Origin: Bombilactobacillus bombi | Lineage (GTDB): Bacteria > Bacillota > Bacilli > Lactobacillales > Lactobacillaceae | DNA length: 64,000 nucleotides | Direction of reading: 5' to 3' | NCBI RefSeq assembly: GCF_013607485.1 | Contig: NZ_SCHP01000007.1 | Coordinates: 1 to 64,000 of the forward strand | In this document: one piece after another, positions 56,561 to 64,000 of the stretch | Layout: the number at the start of each line of letters is the position of its first letter | How positions within the stretch are numbered: position 1 is the stretch's first letter | Notes under the pieces: model-generated | Told to the model about the DNA's origin: nothing | Databases searched by the model: none | Seen by the model: the letters and a program-made list of their open reading frames with translations, nothing else | Made by a program: the position numbers and the translations under genes

Positions 56561-57667
56561 ATGAAACCAGCAATACATCGGCCAACAGAAATAATTATTG
56601 ACCGGCAAGCTCTTAAAAATAATTTATTGCAGGAACGTCAATTATTAAATTCTCAAACTAGCATTTTTGCAGTAGTAAAGGCTAATGCTTATGGTCATGG
56701 AGCGCTTGAGGTTGCTCAGACCTTAAGCCAAGTTGGCGTTGATGGCTTTTGTGTGGCGGTTTTAGATGAGGCTTTAGAATTACGGGCAGCAGGGCTCACC
56801 CAACCTATTTTGGTTCTAGGAGTTACTCCTGTAGCTCAGGCTAATTTAGCAGCTCAAAATAATATTTCTTTAACGGTTGCCACCTTATCTTGGCTTCAAG
56901 AAGCTGCTGCTACTTTGAGTCAACCCTTAAAAGTTCATTTAGCCTTAGATACCGGAATGGGACGCATAGGTTTTACCGATAAAGCTAGTGTTATTTGTGC
57001 CTGTGACTTCATTTCACAACAAGTTTTCTTGATTCCGGAAGGGATTTTTACTCATTTTGCGACTGCTGATGAAGTTGATTCTGATTATTTTGAACAACAG
57101 GTGCAAATATTTAAAGAATTAACCGCTGATTTACCAATTCAATTTAAATATGTTCATTGTGCCAATTCGGCCACTTCATTATGGCATTTAGATTGTCAAA
57201 GCAATATGATTCGCTTAGGTATTTCTTTATATGGATTGAATCCATCTGGAACTGCCATTAAGCCACCTTATGATTTACAGCCGGCCTTGTCTCTTAAGTC
57301 GCAAATTGTGCATATTAAAAAGGTTGCTGCGGGTCAAAAAATTGGTTATGGAGCGACTTACACCGCTCCAAGTGAAGAAATTATTGCAACAGTACCTATT
57401 GGGTATGCTGATGGATGGCTGCGGCGGATGAGTGGCAGCTATGTGCTGGTGCAAGGCCATTTTTGTCCGATTGTTGGACGTGTTTGTATGGATCAATTAA
57501 TGATTAAGGTACCTAAGTTGTATCCTTTAGGAACCACAGTCACCTTAATTGGTGTAGACCATCAAGCTCATTTAAGCGTTGAAGCGGCAGCTAAGTATGC
57601 CCAAACTATCAATTATGAAATCATTTGCAATTTATCAGATCGAATTGTTCGAAAGTACGTGAATTAA
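56561..57667 (+). CDS. alr: Alanine racemase
   Basis: A 368-aa PLP enzyme producing D-alanine for the wall. Seen: FAVVKANAYGHG with Lys40 as the PLP lysine, LDTGMGRIGF, and GYGATY with the catalytic Tyr of the partner subunit. Upstream of the mazEF pair, a common arrangement in Firmicutes. Confidence 0.97.
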   Translation: MKPAIHRPTEIIIDRQALKNNLLQERQLLNSQTSIFAVVKANAYGHGALEVAQTLSQVGVDGFCVAVLDEALELRAAGLTQPILVLGVTPVAQANLAAQNNISLTVATLSWLQEAAATLSQPLKVHLALDTGMGRIGFTDKASVICACDFISQQVFLIPEGIFTHFATADEVDSDYFEQQVQIFKELTADLPIQFKYVHCANSATSLWHLDCQSNMIRLGISLYGLNPSGTAIKPPYDLQPALSLKSQIVHIKKVAAGQKIGYGATYTAPSEEIIATVPIGYADGWLRRMSGSYVLVQGHFCPIVGRVCMDQLMIKVPKLYPLGTTVTLIGVDHQAHLSVEAAAKYAQTINYEIICNLSDRIVRKYVN

Positions 57668-57719
57668 TCTCCCATTAATGGTATATTAATGTTGAAAATA
57701 CCAGGAGGGGGAATTAGCC

Positions 57720-57983
57720 ATGGCCGATATTCAAAAAGATTTTTCAGTTCGTCTAGATGCTGAACTTGTTGAACGGTTACAGAAGTATACTGATGAGAAT
57801 GCTTGTGATATTAATTGGGTAATTGATGAAGCTTTATTAAACTTTTTTCAGCGTGAGGGGAACTTTGCGGCCCAATTAATCCATGGTTATTTAGATATGG
57901 CAGATATTAATGAAGAGCTAAGTAATGCTTTTTTAATTTGTGAACAGGAGGCTGACAGAAGCGACAGTGGGGACTTTAATTAA
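57720..57983 (+). CDS. mazE: MazE-type (ribbon-helix-helix) antitoxin
   Basis: An 87-aa RHH protein: [38 protein letters not shown] is the DNA-binding and dimer region, and the acidic C-terminus would wrap the toxin. AGGAGGGGG precedes ATG 57720. It overlaps the toxin gene. It is expected to neutralise the toxin and autoregulate the pair. Confidence 0.85.
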   Translation: MADIQKDFSVRLDAELVERLQKYTDENACDINWVIDEALLNFFQREGNFAAQLIHGYLDMADINEELSNAFLICEQEADRSDSGDFN

Positions 57984-58311
57984 GCGCGGTGATGTATATT
58001 ATGCTGATTTATCACCAGTAGTAGGTTCAGAGCAAGGTGGGATGCGTCCTGTATTAGTTATTCAAAACAACATTGGCAATAAGTATAGTCCAACGACAAT
58101 TGTAGCTGCGATTACCGGACGAATTCAAAAGCCAAAAATGCCGACTCATGTGGGTATTACTACTGCAGATGGTTTTAGCAAGGATTCTGTGATTTTGACT
58201 GAACAGATTCGTACAATTGATAAGCAGCGCTTAAAAGAAAAGGTAACTACTTTGTCAGCTGATAAAATGCTTGCAGTGGATAAAGCTTTAAAAGTCAGCA
58301 TTCATTTATAA
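57967..58311 (+). CDS. mazF: MazF-type endoribonuclease toxin
   Basis: A 114-aa mRNA interferase: [30 protein letters not shown] is diagnostic of MazF/EndoA, and [12 protein letters not shown] is the second conserved block. GTG 57967 gives a normal length; AGGAGG at 57946-57951 lies 15 bases upstream, longer than usual. GTG 57940 would add nine residues but has no site before it. The start lies 17 bases inside mazE, so translation is probably coupled. Confidence 0.9.
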   Translation: MGTLIKRGDVYYADLSPVVGSEQGGMRPVLVIQNNIGNKYSPTTIVAAITGRIQKPKMPTHVGITTADGFSKDSVILTEQIRTIDKQRLKEKVTTLSADKMLAVDKALKVSIHL

Positions 58312-58377
58312 ATATATTATTGAAATTAAATTGAGTGACTAAATGCCAAATCATGAATTTTGGTAGTGTTAATCATA

Positions 58378-58418
58378 TAAAAAAGGGATTAAGACCAAAT
58401 ATCTTAATCCCTTTTTTT
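58378..58418. terminator. Bidirectional terminator between mazF and the CBS gene
   Basis: AAAAAAGGGATTAAGA and TCTTAATCCCTTTTTTT form a strong hairpin with A- and T-runs. Confidence 0.92.
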
Positions 58419-58439
58419 AGTTATGGAATAATAGAAGTT

Positions 58440-59102
58440 TTAATTAGGTAGATTATCTAGCACTGTTTGCTTTTGTAAATCATCGATTTCGGAAACCCGA
58501 TAATTATTCTCTTCTAACTCGCTCACAACTTGTTTAAGTTGTTCAGCAGTGACATTAGGCTGCAAGGTAAATAAGTTTCTTCTAACTAAGGCATTTTTTC
58601 GCGCATCTAGAGTTAAGCAGCCGGCAATTCCAACTTCTTTACTGATGATGCTGGCCATTTCGGCTAATTCACCTCTTTGACCTGAAGAAATAACAGTTAA
58701 AACATAGCTGCCTGTATGCACATTCCAAGCTTCAGAAAGCATATTGAGAAGTTTAGTATGAGTCAAAATACCGTAAAAATGACTATTTTCATCTAAGACT
58801 GCAATATAAGGCAGATCCTTGATATTGAAAAAGACCTTAAAGAAAGGAGCATTGATGGGAATAGTTTTAGTGGCATTTTTGAGCAGATATGTCACTGGTA
58901 AACTCAAATCGCCTCCACGCGATTTGTGACGATAAATATGCATTTTGTAAATGTTACCGCGAAAAATAGTCCCACTTTCATCTAGAATTGGCACACAACG
59001 ATAACCGCTGTCCTCTAAAATGTCTAAGGCTTGTTGAAGCGTAACGGTTTCTTTCACGGTGGTTAAGAAGCGTTTTTTCATGACTAAAGATTTAATTAAC
59101 AT
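58440..59102 (-). CDS. CBS-pair/ACT-like regulatory protein
   Basis: A 220-aa cytosolic protein: two CBS domains (residues ~8-60 and ~75-130, with TLQQALDILEDSGYRCVPILDE and DLPYIAVLDENSHFYGILTHTKLL) and a C-terminal ACT-like region (~130-210). The layout is like AcuB and the c-di-AMP-binding CbpA group. A nucleotide-sensing role is plausible but unproven. GAGG lies 8 bases before ATG 59102. Confidence 0.75.
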   Translation of the reverse strand: MLIKSLVMKKRFLTTVKETVTLQQALDILEDSGYRCVPILDESGTIFRGNIYKMHIYRHKSRGGDLSLPVTYLLKNATKTIPINAPFFKVFFNIKDLPYIAVLDENSHFYGILTHTKLLNMLSEAWNVHTGSYVLTVISSGQRGELAEMASIISKEVGIAGCLTLDARKNALVRRNLFTLQPNVTAEQLKQVVSELEENNYRVSEIDDLQKQTVLDNLPN

Positions 59103-59166
59103 TTTTTATACCTCAATTATATAATCTGTGAAAATGATATCATAAATCAACGCCAGATGCTAAACA

Positions 59167-59197
59167 AATCATTAAAAATAATTAATTTTTTAATGAT
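59167..59197 (-). terminator. Possible terminator of asnB
   Basis: AATCATTAAAAA and TTTTTAATGATT form an AT-rich hairpin just downstream of the asnB stop on the minus strand. It is weak because GC pairs are few. Confidence 0.35.
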
Positions 59198-59211
59198 TGC
59201 TACCTAAATAC

Positions 59212-61170
59212 TTAGATCAAAGTGCCATTATCCATAAATTGTTGAACATCAGGTTGTAAGTGTTCATATTTTTGAACAGTCGCTGCAAAATCTACAAAAT
59301 AAAGTTTGTACCAAGTTAAAAAAGTAAAGATATTCCAAACTTGCCGCCGGCCGTCAATTTTACCTTCGTAATTGTCTTGTAATAATTGCAGGATTTTAGT
59401 TTGGTCAAAGATATCATTTACCCAGGACTCACTGAATAAGGCCTTAACACGTTGATAGTATTTATCTTCTTGCAGCCAAGTTTTAATAGGTACAGGAAAA
59501 CCTAGTTTTGGTCGAGTTGCCCAATCCTGGGGAAGATGACGGTTAGCAGCTTTACGAAAGGCATATTTGGTATCATGATTATTGATTAACATATTAGAAG
59601 GAATAGAATTAGCTAGTTCAGCAACTTTACGGTCTAAAAAAGGAACTCGCAATTCTAGAGAATGTGCCATTGAAATTTTGTCAGCCTTTTGCAAGATATC
59701 GTTCAGCATAAAGTGATGTAAGTCAATGTACTGCATTTGTTTAACTTCTTCAGCATCTTTGACTTTGGCAAAGTCTTTTTTGTAGATACCTTGGACAGTC
59801 AAATCATTTTGATATTGCGGCTGTAAAATATCATTAGCTTGTTGGGATGTGAAAATAGTTGGCTGATCGGGATCGTAAATCAAAGATTCTCCTACATAAT
59901 AAGCTGACGGTTGAGCCGTCTTAGTATATAAGTGCACCTTACCTGGAAAATCAGGCATTTTTTTCAATCCTTTAGCCAAGTGTAACCGAACTTTAGGCGG
60001 CAGTTGATGCATTCCATCAGCAAATATTTTAACTATGGTATTTTTGGTATGCATTCCATAATTAACATAGCCAGCAAATAATTCATCTGCTCCTTCGCCA
60101 GATAAAGCCACAGTAACTTTTTTGCGGGCAAGACGGCAAAGATACCAAAGAGGAATAACTGACGGATTACTATCTGGTTCATCTAAGTGATACTGCATTT
60201 CCGCAAAATCATTAAATGCTTCATCACCATTAACAGTAGCTTCATTAAAATGTAACCCCTCTTTATCAGCTAATTCTTTGGCTACACTAGCTTCATCATA
60301 AGGACCATTGTCGAAGTTTACGCTAAAAACTTCTTGGGGATGTAACACGGCAGTAACGTAACTTGAATCTACACCTTCTGAAAGAAAACTGCCCACCGGC
60401 ACATCTGCAATATGATGTAATTTAACTGAATCCTTAACTGTCTGATCAATTTCATCAACCGTTTGGCTGAAAGAACGCTGCTGATTAATCTTGTATTGGG
60501 CATCCCAATATTGATGAATCTGTAAATCTTGCTCGTGGAATTCGAACCAATGCCCGGCAGGGAATTTATAGACATTTTTAAAGAAGGTCTCATCTAAGTC
60601 GTTATACTGATTCATTAAAAAGGGCTTAATCGCAGCTTGATTGAGTTCTTTTTTGAAATTAGGATGCTTTAAAAAAGCTTTAATTTCTGAACCCACGATA
60701 AAAGTATCATCTTTTTGATAGTAATAAAGTGGCTTAATCCCAAAGAAATCCCGCGCACCATAGAGGGTCTTTTTGTTGTCATCCCAAATCAAGTAGGCAA
60801 ACATTCCCCGTACTCGCTGTAAGGTGCCTTCCATGCCCCATTGTTCATAACCGTGGAGAAGCACTTCTGTATCTGTTTTAGTAGTAAAGGTATGGCCTGA
60901 CTGAATTAATTCTTGACGTAATTCTTGATAATTATAAATTTCGCCATTAAAAGTAATTAAAATTGATTGATCTTCATTATAAATCGGCTGTTTACCGCCT
61001 TGTAGGTCGATGATGCTTAAACGCCGAAAGCCCAAGGCCATCTGGTCATTAGTATAAAAACCACTGCCCTTAACATTAGGTCCTCGGTGCTGAATCATTT
61101 TCATCATAGACTTAATAGTTGTTTCTTTGTCGTTAATTGTTGGGTCGCTAAATGCAATAATACCGCACAT
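59212..61170 (-). CDS. asnB: Glutamine-hydrolysing asparagine synthetase
   Basis: A 652-aa enzyme. The N-terminal class II glutaminase starts MCGIIAF with catalytic Cys2 and includes IQHRGPN and ITFNGEIYNYQEL; the C-terminal synthetase has the P-loop LSEGVDSSYVTA (SGGVDS-like with a Glu) and SGEGADELFAGY. AGGAGGAAA precedes ATG 61170. It is divergent from cas9. Confidence 0.94.
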   Translation of the reverse strand: MCGIIAFSDPTINDKETTIKSMMKMIQHRGPNVKGSGFYTNDQMALGFRRLSIIDLQGGKQPIYNEDQSILITFNGEIYNYQELRQELIQSGHTFTTKTDTEVLLHGYEQWGMEGTLQRVRGMFAYLIWDDNKKTLYGARDFFGIKPLYYYQKDDTFIVGSEIKAFLKHPNFKKELNQAAIKPFLMNQYNDLDETFFKNVYKFPAGHWFEFHEQDLQIHQYWDAQYKINQQRSFSQTVDEIDQTVKDSVKLHHIADVPVGSFLSEGVDSSYVTAVLHPQEVFSVNFDNGPYDEASVAKELADKEGLHFNEATVNGDEAFNDFAEMQYHLDEPDSNPSVIPLWYLCRLARKKVTVALSGEGADELFAGYVNYGMHTKNTIVKIFADGMHQLPPKVRLHLAKGLKKMPDFPGKVHLYTKTAQPSAYYVGESLIYDPDQPTIFTSQQANDILQPQYQNDLTVQGIYKKDFAKVKDAEEVKQMQYIDLHHFMLNDILQKADKISMAHSLELRVPFLDRKVAELANSIPSNMLINNHDTKYAFRKAANRHLPQDWATRPKLGFPVPIKTWLQEDKYYQRVKALFSESWVNDIFDQTKILQLLQDNYEGKIDGRRQVWNIFTFLTWYKLYFVDFAATVQKYEHLQPDVQQFMDNGTLI

Positions 61171-61197
61171 AACATTTCCTCCTCTATTGATAGCACT

Positions 61198-61226
61198 AGT
61201 TTAATTAAAGAGCGCTTGCGTGTCAA
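61198..61226 (-). promoter_or_regulatory. Promoter of asnB
   Basis: On the minus strand TTGACA (61226-61221) and TAAACT (61203-61198) with a 17-base spacer, about 28 bases upstream of the asnB start. Confidence 0.78.
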
Positions 61227-61318
61227 TTTATCAATTCTGTTTAAAACCTTATTATAATACTATTAATCATTTCAAAGAATAATAACGAAGTTTGAAAGGG
61301 CTTTTTTGCGGGATCTTA

Positions 61319-61369
61319 TTGACTATATGTAATTACATCGGTAAATTAAAACTTGTAAACAATTACAAG
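61319..61369 (+). promoter_or_regulatory. cas9 promoter with two related palindromes
   Basis: TTGACT (61319-61324), a 17-base spacer, and TAAATT (61342-61347) make a plausible promoter. The perfect palindrome ATGTAATTACAT (61327-61338) fills the spacer. A second one, CTTGTAAACAATTACAAG (61352-61369), has 7-bp arms and sits at or just after the start site. Both share TGTAA...TTACA half-sites, spaced by about 28 bases between centres, as expected for a dimeric repressor. Confidence 0.6.
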
Positions 61370-61395
61370 AATTTTAAAATTATAAGGAGAACATT

Positions 61396-64000
61396 ATGGA
61401 AAATTTAAACAAAAAAAGATCAGATAATTATAATATCGGTCTCGATATTGGAACGGCAAGCGTCGGCTGGGCAGTAACCGATGACCAGTATCGGTTATTT
61501 TCGTTAAAGAAAAAGAATGCTCTCGGTGTACGCCTTTTTGATAGTGGTCAGACTGCAGAAGAACGGCGGGGCTATCGCTCGGTACGCCGCCGCTTAAACC
61601 GGCGTAAGCAGCGTTTAGAATGGCTGAAAGAAATATTTGCTCCAGCCATTAATCAAGTTGATCCAGAATTTTTTGCTCGCTTAAATTATTCTTGGGTGGC
61701 TCAAGGTGATGGTCAGCATCAATTTTTTAACCATATCGTTTTTCAAGATGAAGATGGTGAAAAGCAGTTTTATGAAAAGTATCCTACCATCAGTCATTTA
61801 CGTTCTGTTATGATCCATCATCCCGAACAAAAATTCGATATCCGATTAATTTATCTAGCCTTGCATAATCTCATTAAGTATCGTGGTAATTTTTTGTATG
61901 AAAGCCAAGGAGAAAATCTTAAAAGCTCCGGAGCTCAATTACATGACTTATTAGCGGAATTAAGCCAGACCCTTGAAGCCTACAACTTAGAGGTGGATTT
62001 AACCACAATTGAAGATGTTTTAATGGATAAGAGCATAAATGCTTCAACTAAGGTTTCCCAAGCACAAAAATTATTAGACTTTCCTAAAAGTGATAAACTC
62101 AAAATTACCGAACTTTTAAAGTTGATGGCGGGCAATAAAGGCCATTTAGATGTAATTTTAGATGTCGAAGTGGCCAGCAAAGATGAATTAGCCTTAAAAT
62201 TTTCTGATAGTAATTTGGATACAAAGTTAGAACAAGTGCAGGAAGAGTTAACTGACACCCAAAATGCCCTCTTAGAAAAGATTTATCAAATTTATAATGA
62301 AATTGTCTTGTCGCAAATTTTAAATGGCAAAACTTATCTAAGTGATGCCTGGGTGGAACTTTATGAACAACACAGCCAGCAATTAGAAGAACTCAAACAA
62401 ATGTGGCAGCAGGCAGACTCTTCTACAGCACGTGACCAACGCGATTTATACACAAATTATATTCACAATAATAATAAGATGGATCGCGAACAATTTTACA
62501 AGCAAATAACTAAATTCTTAAAAGATGCTCAACCAGAAACATTAGCCCAAAAAGCTCTAGCCGCTATTGCTACAGATAGCTATTTATTGAAGCAGAGAAC
62601 GCGGGATAATGGTGCTATTCCTTATCAATTGCACTTAATTGAATTAAAAAAAATCATTGAAAATCAAAGCCAATATTATCCCTTCTTAAGAGAGCAAGCT
62701 GACAAGTTAATCTCTCTATTAAGTTTTCGCGTTCCATATTATGTGGGACCTTTGACAGATACAAAGCATAGTCAATTTGCCTGGATGAGTCGAAAGGCCG
62801 ACGGTAAAATTTATCCTTGGAATTTTACTGAAAAAATTGACTTAGAACAGTCTTCTATGAAGTTCATTAGCCGAATGACGGCTACTGATACCTATTTATT
62901 AGGAGAACCAGTTTTACCCAAGATGAGCCTTTTATATCAAAAATACGAGGTTTTAAATGAGTTAAATAAAGTCAAATTAGATTATCGCCCTAATTGGGAT
63001 GTGGAGTTAAAGCAGCGTATTTATAATGAAGTTTTTAAAGCTCATCGCAGCGTTTCTGTCAAAAGATTACAAAATTGGCTTATTGAAAACGGCTATTTTT
63101 CCGATCAAGTGAAAATTACAGGCCTCAGCGACTCCACCAAATTTAATAGTTCTTTGAGTACCTATCATGATTTTGTACCGATTTTTGGAGCTGACTTCCT
63201 GGAAAATCCGGATAATCAAGCACAACTAGAAGAATTAATAGTTTGGCTGACAGTTTTTGAAGATCATCATATTTTAAAATTAAAATTAGAAAATTCACCA
63301 TATCACTATACCAAAAAGCAAATTGACCAATTAAGCAATATGCGTTATCAAGGATGGGGACGCTTATCGCGCCATTTATTAGCCGCTTTACCGGGGCAAA
63401 CCGAAGAAAGTATTATTTCTTTACTTTGGACCACCAATCAAAACTTTATGCAAATATTACATTCAGATAAGTATAATTTTGAAGAACAAATTACCAAAAT
63501 TAATGCGGAAAGTAATGCCCAAAAGCCAATGCTTGATGTTATCAATGAATTAGCTGGGTCACCAGCAATTAAACGGGGGATTTGGCAAGCCTTTTTAATC
63601 GTGCAGGATATCGTGCAAGTTATGGGTCATGCACCTGAGAAAATCTTTATTGAATTTGCCCGCGGAGCGTTAGAAAGTCAAAAACATAAACGCACTATCA
63701 GCCGGTATAATCGCTTAAATAATGTTTATAAAACTATCAAAAAACAAGTGCAAGAAGTTCAACCTGCCTTATTAGAACAACTCACAGACAATCAAGGCAA
63801 TTTAGAAAATGAACGCTTATATCTATACTTTGCTCAATTAGGTAAAAGCCTTTATTCTGATACTCCTTTAGATATCAACAATTTACAGCAATATGAAGTC
63901 GATCATATTTTACCGCAATCCTATATCAAAGATGATTCTTTGGAAAACAAGGCCTTGGTTCTAAAGTCTGAAAATCAGCGAAAGTTAGATAGCCTTTTGT
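61396..64000 (+). CDS. cas9: Type II CRISPR-associated endonuclease Cas9 (5' part; continues beyond window)
   Basis: Open reading frame of 868 codons with no stop before the window end. GLDIGTASVGWAV (RuvC-I, Asp17), the Arg-rich bridge helix RRGYRSVRRRLNRRKQRLEW (residues ~59-78), ALHNLIKYRGNFLYE in the REC lobe, IFIEFARG (RuvC-II, Glu753) and VDHILPQSYIKDDSLENK (HNH, His837) are all present. The spacing matches large Cas9 enzymes of the II-A kind (SpCas9: D10, E762, H840), so the whole protein should be about 1,330-1,370 aa. RuvC-III and the PAM domain lie outside. TAAGGAGAA precedes ATG 61396. No array or adaptation gene is visible. Confidence 0.96.
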   Translation, partial: MENLNKKRSDNYNIGLDIGTASVGWAVTDDQYRLFSLKKKNALGVRLFDSGQTAEERRGYRSVRRRLNRRKQRLEWLKEIFAPAINQVDPEFFARLNYSWVAQGDGQHQFFNHIVFQDEDGEKQFYEKYPTISHLRSVMIHHPEQKFDIRLIYLALHNLIKYRGNFLYESQGENLKSSGAQLHDLLAELSQTLEAYNLEVDLTTIEDVLMDKSINASTKVSQAQKLLDFPKSDKLKITELLKLMAGNKGHLDVILDVEVASKDELALKFSDSNLDTKLEQVQEELTDTQNALLEKIYQIYNEIVLSQILNGKTYLSDAWVELYEQHSQQLEELKQMWQQADSSTARDQRDLYTNYIHNNNKMDREQFYKQITKFLKDAQPETLAQKALAAIATDSYLLKQRTRDNGAIPYQLHLIELKKIIENQSQYYPFLREQADKLISLLSFRVPYYVGPLTDTKHSQFAWMSRKADGKIYPWNFTEKIDLEQSSMKFISRMTATDTYLLGEPVLPKMSLLYQKYEVLNELNKVKLDYRPNWDVELKQRIYNEVFKAHRSVSVKRLQNWLIENGYFSDQVKITGLSDSTKFNSSLSTYHDFVPIFGADFLENPDNQAQLEELIVWLTVFEDHHILKLKLENSPYHYTKKQIDQLSNMRYQGWGRLSRHLLAALPGQTEESIISLLWTTNQNFMQILHSDKYNFEEQITKINAESNAQKPMLDVINELAGSPAIKRGIWQAFLIVQDIVQVMGHAPEKIFIEFARGALESQKHKRTISRYNRLNNVYKTIKKQVQEVQPALLEQLTDNQGNLENERLYLYFAQLGKSLYSDTPLDINNLQQYEVDHILPQSYIKDDSLENKALVLKSENQRKLDSLL

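Noticed and set aside
61270-61312. Hairpin TTTCAAA/TTTGAAA followed by GGGCTTTTTT upstream of cas9, as a possible tracrRNA end
   Set aside because: Loop is 14 bases, the stem is not directly followed by the T-run, and only about 40 bases separate it from the nearest -10-like sequence. Too weak to call.

Overview
The window is 64 kb of AT-rich Gram-positive chromosome. Gene content and order (metG-tatD-rnmV-rsmA-veg-purR-glmU-prs; rpoE-pyrG-murA-rpmE2; cshA-acpS-alr-mazEF; T-box leaders; a WxL surface protein; type II Cas9) point to Lactobacillaceae. A host-associated lineage such as the insect-gut lactobacilli is plausible from the very large BspA-like surface protein, but this is inference and no species call is made.

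Layout. 0-6.5 kb: one giant secreted protein (about 2,088 aa) with six BspA/DUF285 leucine-rich modules and a C-terminal WxL-like domain. 6.6-9.2 kb: efp overlapping a probable vitamin B6 salvage cluster (pyridoxal-kinase-like protein, ECF S component, YczE-like membrane protein). 9.3-17.1 kb: aminotransferase, tyrS, DUF975-like protein, DtxR/MntR regulator divergent from an HdeD-like protein, tRNA-Thr, an MFS carrier, a lipoprotein and a degenerate CPBP membrane protein. 17.2-22.7 kb: two T-box controlled genes (brnQ with an Ile specifier, trpS with a Trp specifier) flanking a HelD-type helicase on the other strand. 22.7-28.3 kb (minus): a phnD-phnC-phnE-phnE transporter operon continuing into a 5'-nucleotidase and a nucleoside deoxyribosyltransferase. 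28.5-31.1 kb: marR, DHA2 drug exporter and DUF4811 operon with a palindromic operator. 31.4-35 kb: Ppx/GppA phosphatase, PEBP, and a small operon of an HExxH protein, a sirtuin and a chorismate-mutase-like protein. 35-43 kb: the conserved metG-to-prs block. 43-45.6 kb (minus): mscL, HD phosphohydrolase, LipL-like octanoyltransferase. 45.8-50.4 kb: DUF1934, rpoE, pyrG with a CTP-type attenuator, murA with Asp in place of the usual active-site Cys, rpmE2. 50.5-59.1 kb: MFS exporter, murF, aldo/keto reductase, cshA, acpS, alr, mazEF, CBS-ACT protein. 59.2-64 kb: asnB divergent from cas9, which is cut by the window end.

Regulation readable in the sequence: two T-boxes with identifiable specifier codons, a pyrG initiation/attenuation leader, a PurBox upstream of purR, a cre-like site before the MFS gene, a palindrome over the marR promoter, and two related palindromes in and behind the cas9 promoter. 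No insertion sequence, prophage or CRISPR array was seen. The cas9 locus probably continues past base 64000, so its adaptation genes, tracrRNA and array cannot be judged here.
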